This document shows positions 51,139 to 59,328 of a DNA stretch of 64,000 nucleotides, piece by piece (position 1 is the stretch's first letter; each line of letters opens with the position of its first letter). The notes under the pieces are model-generated. The model did not search any database. It had not been told where the DNA came from and saw nothing but the letters and a program-made list of their open reading frames with translations. A program made the position numbers and the translations under genes. Source of the DNA: CBDFJH01 sp965198095 (GTDB taxonomy: Bacteria; Latescibacterota; UBA2968; GCA-2709665); NCBI GenBank assembly GCA_965198095.1, contig OZ240239.1:248001-312000 (forward strand). Direction: 5' to 3'.

Positions 51139-51407
51139 ATGCTTCCGGGAAGCCCCGTCCCGCCCCCGGCCCTGATCAGGGTCCCGAAATCCTGTGGATT
51201 GAAGTGCCAGTCCTCGTACCAGCACTTGAATTCACCGGAAGCCTCGTCGCGCACGAGGTTCCACGTGTTGCACGTAAGGTACGGAACCCCTCCCCAGGGT
51301 CGATCCTTCCTGATCAGGGGTCCCCGAACCTTTTCCGGGTGGTGCACCCTCCGGGTCAGATCCTGAATCTGTTCGATAACCACGTTGTCGAAGAAGGTGT
51401 TCGTCAC
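51139..51407 (-). pseudogene. N-terminal fragment of a glycosidase-like propeller gene
   Basis: A GTG start at 51407 with GGAGG upstream gives TNTFFDNVVIEQIQDLTRRV, then HHPEKVRGPLIRKDRPWGGV and CNTWNLVRDEASGEFKCWYE, the typical first blade of GH32/43-like proteins. The homologous reading stops at about 51139, exactly where the plus-strand transporter remnant ends; the ORF then runs through that remnant without similarity to anything expected. It is a truncated gene, not a small protein. Confidence 0.65.
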
Positions 51408-51466
51408 CTTGCGCGCGCCTCCACGAAAAATCCAGAACTGTTTTATTGGTTATGGTTTGCACGTAC

Positions 51467-53449
51467 TCACCAGTAGTGCACGACGAACCAGGCGCCGTAG
51501 CCCCGGACGTAGGGGATGAAGGCGATGGCGATCAGCTTTGCGGCCCAATTCCCCATGATGTAGCCTACAACGAGCCCGTACCAGAAGGGGATCGAGCGCC
51601 GATAGAGGGCCACCCCCCCGTAGCGGAGGATGATAAGCTTGGGCAGCCAGATCAGGAAGGCAGTGAACCCGTAACGGGTCGGGAAGGCCATGCCCAGGGG
51701 GTGAAGGGGGAAGGCCGCAAACCGGGTACTCAAGAGGGTCAGCAGGGCCGCCTCGACCCCACCGAAGACCCAGACGAGCAGTTTCTGCGGATCGAAATAA
51801 GTCAGGTCGCTCCCCTCGATGGTGTGGACCTGGCCCATCATCGACCGCCAGACACCGACCATGCCGACGTTCATGCCGCTGTGGAGGTGGACGTTGTGGA
51901 TGTTCGCCCAGCACTGGACGGTATAACCGACAAGGAGTGACACCGGCAGGGCCAGCGTCACCAGGGGATGCCGGCGCAGGGCGTTGCCCAGGATGTGGAA
52001 GAAGTGGGGGGTGGCCGGGATCGAGAGCATCCGTATCGGATGCCCGGCGAATCCGTTCCGATCGACGAGCATCATCCCGACCAGGTTGCGGGGCGTGAAC
52101 TCCGCCGTTCCGAGGATGGATTTAAGGATCACCACCCCCTTATTGCCGGGCACCCGCAGGAAGACGAACCCGGTGGCGGCGGCGTACTTGGCCATTCCGA
52201 AGTAGATCACAAACAGCATCGCCATCTGCAAAAGAGCGACAGGCGGGTTAAATCCCACTGAGACGAACTAGCCCAGCATGAAGATCGCGGACGCCATGAA
52301 ACCGAGCCACGCCGTACGGTAAGTCACCGGCACTCCGTCGTCTTCCGACCGGCGTCTTGAAAACGCCTTCTGAAAAGTCTCTTTTAAATGTCCACGGGCC
52401 ACCCAGACCGACCAGACCACAAGAACAACCAGCGCACCGTGCGCCTCCAGGGTCAGGATCTCTTTTGGTGTGGCCGGCTGTCCCTCGAGGCCGACGGAAA
52501 ACCCGGTCCGGTTCATCATCCCCTCTCTGAGGATGTTCAGGAGGTAGAAGAACCAGAAGTTGAAGAGGATGTTGAGCGGGCAGTGGTAGGCCAGCCCGAG
52601 CAGAAAGGGATGTATCCGTGTGTTGAACGGCGGGAAGTCCCGGGCGAGGGTTACGTCCTTGTAGATTTGGTGTTCAAGCACCCCGATCCTGGGCAGGTCG
52701 AGGATCCTCCAGCTGGCCATCTGGTAGGCGATCACCCCGAACGTGCAGGCAAATCCTACCCAGAAGGCCCTGCTCTTGAAGATGTCAGGCAGGCGGCTGC
52801 CCCCGGTTTCTTTCAGGAGTTCCAGGGGGAAGTGGGCCAGGGGAAAGGCCAGCCGCTCATTTTGGGCCCACTGCTTGTAGAAGATCACGCTGGCGAAGAA
52901 TCCGGCCATCACCACCCCCAGCGTCCCGACAAACCACCAGTAGAGGCGCGTGAACCATTCTCCCCAGGGGATCGACTCTCCTGGGGCCAACCCCAAGTAG
53001 AATTTGTCAACGGCCGGGTTGCCCTGCTCGAAGAAGAGGAAGTTGGGCATGTAGGGCCCGACCACCTCCCAGAACCGGTCCTCCGGGGAGGAGAAATAGG
53101 CCGGACCCGTAACGTCGGCGACCAGTTTGCCCACCAGTCCCAACCCGGGAAGGGTGCCCACGAGCCAGGCCATGCCGAAAATGGCGAGCACCTCGGTGCG
53201 GGTGAGTGCAAAGCGGGGGAGGGTCAGTTTCAGAAGGATGTAGATGACGATCCAGACCATGAACATGAGCTGTGCGGGGATCGGCATGAAGCTGCGGACC
53301 ATGCCCCTGCCGTAGTTTTCAGCGAAGATGCACAGACCCACAATGGTGAGCAGTCCCAGCGCGAAGGCCCGGGGCGTGACCCGTTCGGGGGGCTGCTGCA
53401 TGGCCGGTTCGGGCTGAACCTCTTTCAGTGTTTTCTCAGGTTCTCCCAT
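51467..53449 (-). pseudogene. DUF6785/DUF6784-type membrane protein interrupted by an in-frame TAG
   Basis: Both parts lie in one frame: AWLGFMASAIFMLG, then TAG (52268-52270), then FVSVGFNPPVALLQMAM. The paralogue at 60736-62691 reads TWLGLLLSGTFMLG-like sequence followed by LFMSIGFSLPLAIFHAL without a break, so the stop replaces one residue (Leu in the paralogue; TTG to TAG is one base). Without it the protein would be about 660 residues with the full set of membrane segments and the usual RRSIPFWYGLVVGY near the end. ATG 53449 matches the paralogue's start. TAG ends normal genes here (e.g. 14049), so readthrough as a rule is unlikely. Recent inactivation or a sequencing error are the main options. 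Confidence 0.75.
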
Positions 53450-53624
53450 CGGTCTTTCTGGTTGTGGTTGGCGAGATCCCGCCTCGGCGGCTACGCGCGG
53501 CTCTCCACGGTTGCGTGCCAATGCACCGTGGGAGACGCCTTCGGATCGAGATAATAGTTCCAATCAATTGAACTATCGGCCACCAACCGATACCTGTTCC
53601 CCTCGTCTTGCTCAGGCAGTCATC

Positions 53625-53849
53625 TCACCACGGAATCACCTGCGTGGGCGCCGCGTAGCGCGTGATCTTCTTCATCTGGACCTTGTCCTCCTTCATAGGG
53701 TCGCGGCAGTAGTAGGGATAGCTCCGGGGCGAGTTTTCACGCGGAGAGATATCCAGGACCGTGTTACCAAGCGTGTCGCGATAAAACGCTATGCTGCGGT
53801 CGATGTCACTGACCTGATAGACGACGAAGTGCGTCCCACGTACTTTTAT
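53625..53849 (-). pseudogene. VOC/glyoxalase-like protein fragment lacking an ATG
   Basis: A 74-codon reading, IKVRGTHFVVYQVSDIDRSI then AFYRDTLG, is the opening of a vicinal-oxygen-chelate domain. The usual middle of the domain is missing and the tail ends APTQVIPW before TGA. AGGAGG lies 5 bases before the ATA codon (53847-53849), exactly where an ATG would be expected, so the start codon looks mutated. Short length and lost start suggest a decayed gene. Confidence 0.5.
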
Positions 53850-55062
53850 GTGTTCCTCCTGTTGAGATGGCAGGGCGATCCGCCGGTGAGTGGATGAATC
53901 TATCAGTCTGTTACGATTTTCAAATGTCGGAGTTTAAAACACAACTTTCTGATCCGAAAAATATTTACAACAACTTGGCGCTTTTGCTCTCGAAAGTTAC
54001 ACTGTTCTGTATATCACCCGCTTGAGATTGTCGTCAGGTTTTTTAGAGCCAATCTACCGAGCGTAGTCTCGCTTTGACAGCAAGGGAAAAACACATTGTA
54101 TCACAGGGGCCCACAAACTGCGCATCTTCTTGAAACAACGGGCTTTGACCAAGTCCTCCAATGCACTTGCCAGCCTCACGAGGCTTAAACAGGATTGGGC
54201 GTGTTCTTCGGCAAGAATCGCGGCGATCGCAAATGGCCAACAGGAGCCGCTTTCGGAAAGACCGGATAAACGGGAATATTTCTCGTAGGATTTCCATAAC
54301 AAGAAAGCGCCCTCTCCTGAAAAGGAAAAGGCGCCCGTAATAACCTCGGCTACAAAAGGGCACCGTGCCCTTCCAGGGAAGCAAAGATGAAATCAACGCA
54401 ACTCACTGAAAAAACAATCTGATGCGGATTTCGTCACTAGACCCGGCAGCCGTCGTCAGCGCCGACCATAACTCTACAAATACTCCTTGAAAGGTCGCGG
54501 CGAAAATCTCAGAAAAAGCCAAAAACCAATCTATAAAACAGAAACTAATTCCTCCACATCATCGAAGGCCAAACACACGGCTACTCTGGCGTTTCTTTCA
54601 GGGACATCATGGAAGACTACTACCGACTGAGCCGCGCTCAGCCGGCAGGTAGGCCCCCTTTTACGGACATGAATAGACAAAAGGGGGATCGGGAAGGGAT
54701 CGATGACAGGAGGCGTATCCCAACAGGCACCAACGAGAGCTTACGTAGCTCTGTTGGAATATGCCCTATCTTCAGGTGCACATTCCTCGTCTCTCGTTCA
54801 TCGTCAACGACAAGGATGCGTGCCATAGCGTACGTCTCCTGCACGTGAGCAAGTGGACCTGCAACCCGACCTACAGCAGGCCTACACCCTGCGTCTGAAT
54901 GTAGAATGCCTACCACCGGACCGGCCTTCGGCCTCAGAACATCAAGAAATTACTTGGCCTTTCTCAGCGTCCCCCGCTTTCGCGGGGGCATGCCTCAGCG
55001 TCTCTGCGGTGAGCGTTTTGCCTTTCTCGGTACCCGTGTTCTGTTCCCGGGTACCCGGTCTT
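53850..55062. other. Low-coding zone with gene fragments
   Basis: About 1.2 kb with lower GC from 53900 to 54600. Apart from the response-regulator fragment at 54638-54826 no gene could be recognised. A minus-strand open frame of 117 codons (54043-54396) has no recognisable domain. A GGTACC pair lies at 55029-55055. Confidence 0.5.
54638..54826 (-). pseudogene. Response-regulator fragment (receiver-domain start only)
   Basis: From ATG 54826, with AGGAG 9 bases upstream, the reading is MARILVVDDERETRN, the first strand and acidic pocket of a CheY-like receiver domain. Similarity stops after about 15 codons; the frame continues without the phosphoacceptor Asp segment and ends at 54638. A genuine start that leads nowhere indicates truncation. 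Confidence 0.5.
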
Positions 55063-55890
55063 TTACTTCAACCCAAGCTCCAGCTTCTTCGCCACCATCT
55101 TCTGAATTCGGGGCCGATCGCTGTTCAACAACTCGTCACTGTGAAGCTGATCCCTCTGTGTATGGGACCATCCCTTCATATGCTCGAAGGCTCCTTTGTA
55201 GGTCCATTTCAGGTACTCGATATGGGCGTCCGCAGTGGGCTCATTCGCAAAGTTCAGCGTCATCTGCCGCCGCCCGGTCCCCCCGCCGACCGACGCGTGC
55301 CACGTATTCTGATCGAAGAAAATGACATCTCCGGGATCGGTCTCCAGCGGAACGGCCGGAAGGACCTCCATGGTGACGCCGAACGGATACGATTTTCCAT
55401 CCGTCATCTGGGGCATAATCGCGTCGTGATACGGCTTTTTGTGCGATCCGGGAATCACCCGCAGGCATCCCGTTTCGCTTCCCAAGGAGTCCAGGTAAAA
55501 GGCGACCTTGATCCTGATGTAGTCAAACTCCGCCTGGTTTCGGGGGGACCCGTCGGGGTGCCAGCTTTTGCTCCCCACGAAGAGGCTGGCGTCCGACCCT
55601 AGATAGATGAAGCCCTCTCCCAGCAGCTGTTTGATCGGATCGTAAATCCGGTCATCGTCGATCAGCTGAAACAGCCGTGGCCGCATGTCACAGATCCCCA
55701 TGACCTGCTGGCGCTTCGGCTCCTCGAACGGCTTCTCCCCGCGGTCCTCGTCCATCACGTCGTCATAGTCCTCGCTGATCCTCGCCATCTCATCGGAGGA
55801 GAACAGCCCCCGAAGCACGACATAGCCAAACGTCTCAAAATGCGTGACTTGCTCTGAAGTCAGCTCAGTTGACCCTTTCGCCGTAGCCAT
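55063..55890 (-). CDS. PhyH family 2-oxoglutarate-dependent oxygenase
   Basis: 275 residues of the same subgroup as 49681-50511, sharing FETFGYVVLRGLFS, SWHPDGSPR (His111, Asp113), GCLRVIPGSHKKPYHD and NTWHASVGGGTGRRQM (distal His and Arg). All iron and 2-oxoglutarate ligands are intact. The downstream side carries the GGTACC ladder. It lies 195 bases from the next PhyH gene on the same strand. Confidence 0.9.
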   Translation of the reverse strand: MATAKGSTELTSEQVTHFETFGYVVLRGLFSSDEMARISEDYDDVMDEDRGEKPFEEPKRQQVMGICDMRPRLFQLIDDDRIYDPIKQLLGEGFIYLGSDASLFVGSKSWHPDGSPRNQAEFDYIRIKVAFYLDSLGSETGCLRVIPGSHKKPYHDAIMPQMTDGKSYPFGVTMEVLPAVPLETDPGDVIFFDQNTWHASVGGGTGRRQMTLNFANEPTADAHIEYLKWTYKGAFEHMKGWSHTQRDQLHSDELLNSDRPRIQKMVAKKLELGLK

Positions 55891-56085
55891 CTCCTACCTC
55901 CTACACTGAAAATCAGGATTCATAGAAATTGACGTATCAGACTTGAGCTGTTTTTCGAACGACGGCACGACCAACGATTCACGATCCCCGGGTTTTCCGG
56001 TACCCGTGTTTTGCTTTCCAAATACCCCTTCTTCTCCTGACTGCCTTTCAATCCGCAATGCGCAATCTTTTGCGGTACCCGTTAG

Positions 56086-57024
56086 TCACGATTCCCTGTA
56101 AATAGGCACGTTAGCGACGGCCGCCTCGACCTGATCTTTACTGTATTTCGCCTGATCCGAATCCGGAACAAGCGTGCTGTCCATACCGGTCATATCCGCC
56201 CGCAGGCCGGTTTTTGCCGCCTTGATCTCCTGCATCTTATCCAGCCAGCGCGCCCTTTTAGGGTTCCCGTCAGGATTTGATTGCCAGCCCCCAGGGAACA
56301 CATCGGGGTCGTCCCACGCAAGGGTCTCCTTGGGTTCGTTTATGATGAGCTGCCAGCGCGTGGCCTCCATCTCCGCTTCCGTCTCGGGATACTTGTAGAA
56401 CCCGACGCGACACATCCTGCGGTCCACGAAACCGCCCCAGCTGGCGTGCCAGAGCCGAACATCGAACGCCACAGCGTCGCCCGGATCGGCCTCGCAAGCG
56501 TAGGCGGGGATATGCTCCACGCCCCCCAGCGCCTTACTGATCGGATGCGATCCGCCCAGTTTTTGCTTGGCCCTCACCTCGCGCAGCTCATCGTGCCAGG
56601 GATTCTGGTGCGAACCCGGGATCACACGAAGCGCACCCCTGTCCGCCCGGACCGGCTGGAGATAGAAGAGGAAGCTCACGCCCGACTGGTTGATGTTCAC
56701 CGTGTCGGGATGCCACTTGGTCCCCTCGTTCACGAAGCGCATCACACTGCACGGCCCGATCGCAAAGACATCCTCTCCGAACATCTGCTCCGCCGCCTCC
56801 ACGAACCTCGGGTCTTCCGTCAGCCCGGAAACAAATGGCCCGTCCTGGACCCTGAAATAGAATCCCTGCCGCTTGCTTCCGTCGAACGCGTCAAAGTGCG
56901 AAACACGCTCAGCCGCGAGTTCGAACTCCGCGTTGATAACGTCCACCTCATCCTGCGTGAACAGGCGTTTCAGTATGACAAACCCGAACGTCCTGAAGTG
57001 CGCGAGTTGCTCCTGTGTCAACAT
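56086..57024 (-). CDS. PhyH family 2-oxoglutarate-dependent oxygenase
   Basis: 312 residues. Iron ligands are His105, Asp107 (TKWHPDTVN) and His193 (RLWHASWGG), with Arg in DRRMCRVGFY. It has GALRVIPGSHQNPWHDEL and a distinctive tail (GNPKRARWLDKMQEIKAAKT to ANVPIYRES). The fragment at 50670-50860 is a broken copy of this tail, so at least two genes of this subgroup once existed here. It is flanked by GGTACC words on both sides and lies between another PhyH gene and the second LmbE gene. Confidence 0.9.
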   Translation of the reverse strand: MLTQEQLAHFRTFGFVILKRLFTQDEVDVINAEFELAAERVSHFDAFDGSKRQGFYFRVQDGPFVSGLTEDPRFVEAAEQMFGEDVFAIGPCSVMRFVNEGTKWHPDTVNINQSGVSFLFYLQPVRADRGALRVIPGSHQNPWHDELREVRAKQKLGGSHPISKALGGVEHIPAYACEADPGDAVAFDVRLWHASWGGFVDRRMCRVGFYKYPETEAEMEATRWQLIINEPKETLAWDDPDVFPGGWQSNPDGNPKRARWLDKMQEIKAAKTGLRADMTGMDSTLVPDSDQAKYSKDQVEAAVANVPIYRES

Positions 57025-57243
57025 AACGGCCGTTCCTCCGCGCTTGAGTTAATCGTACCGATTTTAAAAAACAAAGGTCCAATATTCCACGCGCGTGGAA
57101 TATTTCTCTAAACCACTAAAAAACAACGACTGGATTTCTTAGAGCCGTGGGTATGAAGAAAAAACCGATTTCCCGGCCGGCTGAGCCGCCCGTGGCACAC
57201 GTGATAGATCCGGTCTTTGCGACCCACGATCCACGGGTTCTAC

Positions 57244-57285
57244 GGTACCCGTGGTTTGGTTTCCCGGTACCCGGTACCCGGTACC
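57244..57285. repeat. GGTACC ladder (four copies in 42 bp)
   Basis: GGTACC occurs at 57244, 57266, 57273 and 57280, the last three in a tandem 7-bp CCGGTAC array. It lies immediately beyond the stop of the LmbE gene. Related pairs are at 55029/55050 and 55999/56074, and a degraded form is near 58876-58904. Confidence 0.65.
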
Positions 57286-57292
57286 CCGGCCT

Positions 57293-58183
57293 TCAGATTT
57301 CCGGCGTCAGCATGATCTCCCCCGCCCGGTGTCTCATGAGATCCAGATTGGGCCCGGTCGCTCGGAGCATGTCCCATTCAGAGACCGTGATGCAGGGGAG
57401 CGTTTCGATTTCCTCGCGGACGAACCCCTCCGCGTACTGCGTCTTGGCACACCAACCCGCGTTGCCGACCTGCTTTTCGATGCGTAACCGGGCGAACGTC
57501 TCGTCCTGACCCTGGCTGTCGAACAGGGCCTCCGCCTGCATCCGCTGTTCTCCCCACCTCGAGATATCGACGTAGAAATCGATCTGGTTCGGCATCACGT
57601 CCACGCCGAGGTAGTAGGTGGAAGCGATCTTGTGCGCCTGCTTTTTCGTCTCGTAGTCGGGCGTCGACGCCGGCCTCACCCTCGCCTCCAGCGCCGTGAT
57701 CGCCGTCTCCCTGTGATCGTTCAGGATCGCGCACCCCGCGTTGTTCCGCGAAATTCCGACTGGAGAAAAATTGAACGGCGCGTGCGTGATCATCACGTGC
57801 GGCCGCACGTCCCGAATGATATCCTCCAGCACCTCCACCGCTTCCGGCGAGCGGGCATTCCGAAACGGCTCGGGGAAGGTCAGGATCCGAAGATCGGTTA
57901 CCCCGAAGATGGCGCAGACGTCCCGGAGCTCTTTCTCCTTCTTCCCTGCATACTCGTCTGGGCTCTGACGCATCACCTCCGGGTCGCGCTCCGCCTCCGG
58001 TTTCATCAGCTCGTCCATGTAGCGCTCGTTGTGCTTCCGGCCGCCGTCCGTCATCGTGACCACGGTAACCGAATCCCCCATTTTGACGTGGATGCCGCAC
58101 GTGCCCGCGCAGTGCGTGAAATCGTGAGGATGCGCGAGAACGACCAGAAACCTCATAGGCTCCCGCGCCGTAATGCTTGCCAT
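57293..58183 (-). CDS. LmbE/PIG-L-like deacetylase (copy 2)
   Basis: 296 residues, near-identical in plan to the copy at 38893-39783: LAHPHDFTHCAGT at the N-terminus (His18, His20 where the base Asp is expected, Asp21) and CAILNDHRETAITA for the third ligand. The HPHD variant in both copies suggests it is functional and conserved, not a chance mutation. GGAGG lies 6 bases before the ATG. It is next to PhyH genes, as is the first copy, but here the order is LmbE upstream, PhyH downstream. Confidence 0.85.
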   Translation of the reverse strand: MASITAREPMRFLVVLAHPHDFTHCAGTCGIHVKMGDSVTVVTMTDGGRKHNERYMDELMKPEAERDPEVMRQSPDEYAGKKEKELRDVCAIFGVTDLRILTFPEPFRNARSPEAVEVLEDIIRDVRPHVMITHAPFNFSPVGISRNNAGCAILNDHRETAITALEARVRPASTPDYETKKQAHKIASTYYLGVDVMPNQIDFYVDISRWGEQRMQAEALFDSQGQDETFARLRIEKQVGNAGWCAKTQYAEGFVREEIETLPCITVSEWDMLRATGPNLDLMRHRAGEIMLTPEI

Positions 58184-58382
58184 AATGAACCTCCATTCAG
58201 GGGTCTGGTATGCAACCTGCGCTGCGCTTCTCGAATATTTTGCCGTTCACACTCGGCGTTTTGTCACTCGAAGTGAGTTTCGAGTTTCCGGTTCACATCA
58301 GATCAGCCTTTTTGTTCCTTAACTCGAAACGATCTCATAACCTGAATAACTCATAAAAGAGGTTAGGAAAGTCACTCTTACT

Positions 58383-58425
58383 CTACTTTTCTTGCCGCCC
58401 AAGAAAAGTAGACAAAAGAAGGGCT
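58383..58425. repeat. Dispersed hairpin module, copy 4 (reversed)
   Basis: CTACTTTTCTT (58383-58393) and AAGAAAAGTAG (58401-58411) form a perfect 11-bp stem, followed by ACAAAAGAAGGGC, the reverse of the GCCCTTCTTTTGT tract of the other copies. Stem bases differ from copy 1 (CTAC versus CCACC) but pairing is kept, which argues for selection on the hairpin. Confidence 0.65.
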
Positions 58426-58681
58426 CCCCTCAAACGCCGGGGAGGCTCGGGCCGTGGCGACTCAGCCTCACTGGAAACGACTGGCGCCGCGAAAGGAATG
58501 AACTCCTCCCCCCGCCTGATGCCCACCGCGGGACCCGCCCCCACGCCGCGAATTTCCATTCGCCCCCACATCCGCACCCGCACCTGACCCCGTCCCACAG
58601 AGGGCCCCCCTAAGCCCTGGGGAGGAGAAACGCCGAAGCAGCTAGAGAGCCGCAACGCCACGGCCGCGATGGCATCTGGAC

Positions 58682-58827
58682 CGAATCACTCGTGAAATCT
58701 GAAAAATCTGCGTAAATCCTGGGCTTTCCAGTATTGCACCAAAACAAAGTTTTTTAGCTCAAATTGGATAACTGATTGTTCCACATAAAATTATGAAGAT
58801 TTTCAGCAAATTTATGAATTATTCAGG
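58682..58827 (-). repeat. AT-rich dispersed repeat, copy 2 (about 146 bp)
   Basis: Inverted copy of 19116-19254, with a duplicated 10-base stretch (TGAAAAATCT region) explaining the extra length. The ends (CGAATCACTCG at 58682 and GAATTATTCAGG at 58827) are imperfect inverted repeats. Confidence 0.65.
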
Positions 58828-58914
58828 ATAAGACGAAATCAACGGATCCACTTTCGAACGACGGTCCGCCGGTTTACGATACCCGTGTTTGGATTTCCCG
58901 GTATCCCTGTCTTT

Positions 58915-59328
58915 CTATTCTTCCCTGAACACTTCAATGAGACCTCGATCTGCATCCACCTCGATCCAGTCTCCGTCTCGTATCGATCCAAACGCCTCTT
59001 TGCCGATCTGCACGAGCGGAATGCTCGCGATCGCGCACGCGAGCACGAGCGGGGAGTCGATCTTCTTGTGGATCAAAGCGGCGGGCGCCTTGCCCTCGAG
59101 GGAGGCGATCCGCACGAACATCGTGTTTCCGGAGGACCCCTTCGTCGACGGCATCACGACCACCTTGCCCGCCAGGATTCGGCCGTACATGGGGTGATTC
59201 GAGTCGATCACGCGGCCCTCGATCGGGTTGAACTCCGACCTGAAGCAGAGCGCCGTCTCACTCACGGCCGCCTCACCCGAGGCCCTGCCCCCGATGACCT
59301 TGTGTCCTCGAAGCGTCTGCTTTTTCAT
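58915..59328 (-). CDS. Aconitase X small (swivel) subunit, DUF126
   Basis: About 137 residues. The AcnX swivel domain shows as LRGHKVIGGRASGEAAVSE, then RVIDSNHPMYGRILAGKVVV and MPSTKGSSGNTMF, with the family's P-S-T-K-G-S-S-G loop. It pairs with the large subunit just upstream; its ATG (59328) overlaps the TGA of that gene (TGATG), so the two are made in equal amounts. An in-frame extension to 59364 is not needed. Bacterial two-subunit AcnX enzymes are known as cis-3-hydroxyproline dehydratases, but other hydroxy-acid substrates are possible. Confidence 0.9.
   Translation of the reverse strand: MKKQTLRGHKVIGGRASGEAAVSETALCFRSEFNPIEGRVIDSNHPMYGRILAGKVVVMPSTKGSSGNTMFVRIASLEGKAPAALIHKKIDSPLVLACAIASIPLVQIGKEAFGSIRDGDWIEVDADRGLIEVFREE

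Larger units (their letters stand above)
58184..58914. other. Intergenic region with two repeats
   Basis: About 730 bp with no credible gene. It holds a reversed hairpin module (58383-58425) and the second AT-rich repeat (58682-58827). The GC-rich part between them is open in some frames but shows no protein-like pattern. Confidence 0.6.

Noticed and set aside
51467..53449. Genome-wide recoding of TAG as an amino acid.
   Set aside because: At least one normal gene (stop at 14049-14051) ends in TAG at the expected family length, and no suppressor tRNA is visible here.
54043..54396. A 117-codon hypothetical gene on the minus strand.
   Set aside because: No good ribosome-binding site, no recognisable domain, and it lies in a zone of decayed genes; a competing frame of 82 codons overlaps it.
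58383..58661. A 92-codon minus-strand frame ending in LSTFLGRQEK.
   Set aside because: The end is read through the dispersed hairpin module, which yields similar peptide tails at every copy; not protein-coding.
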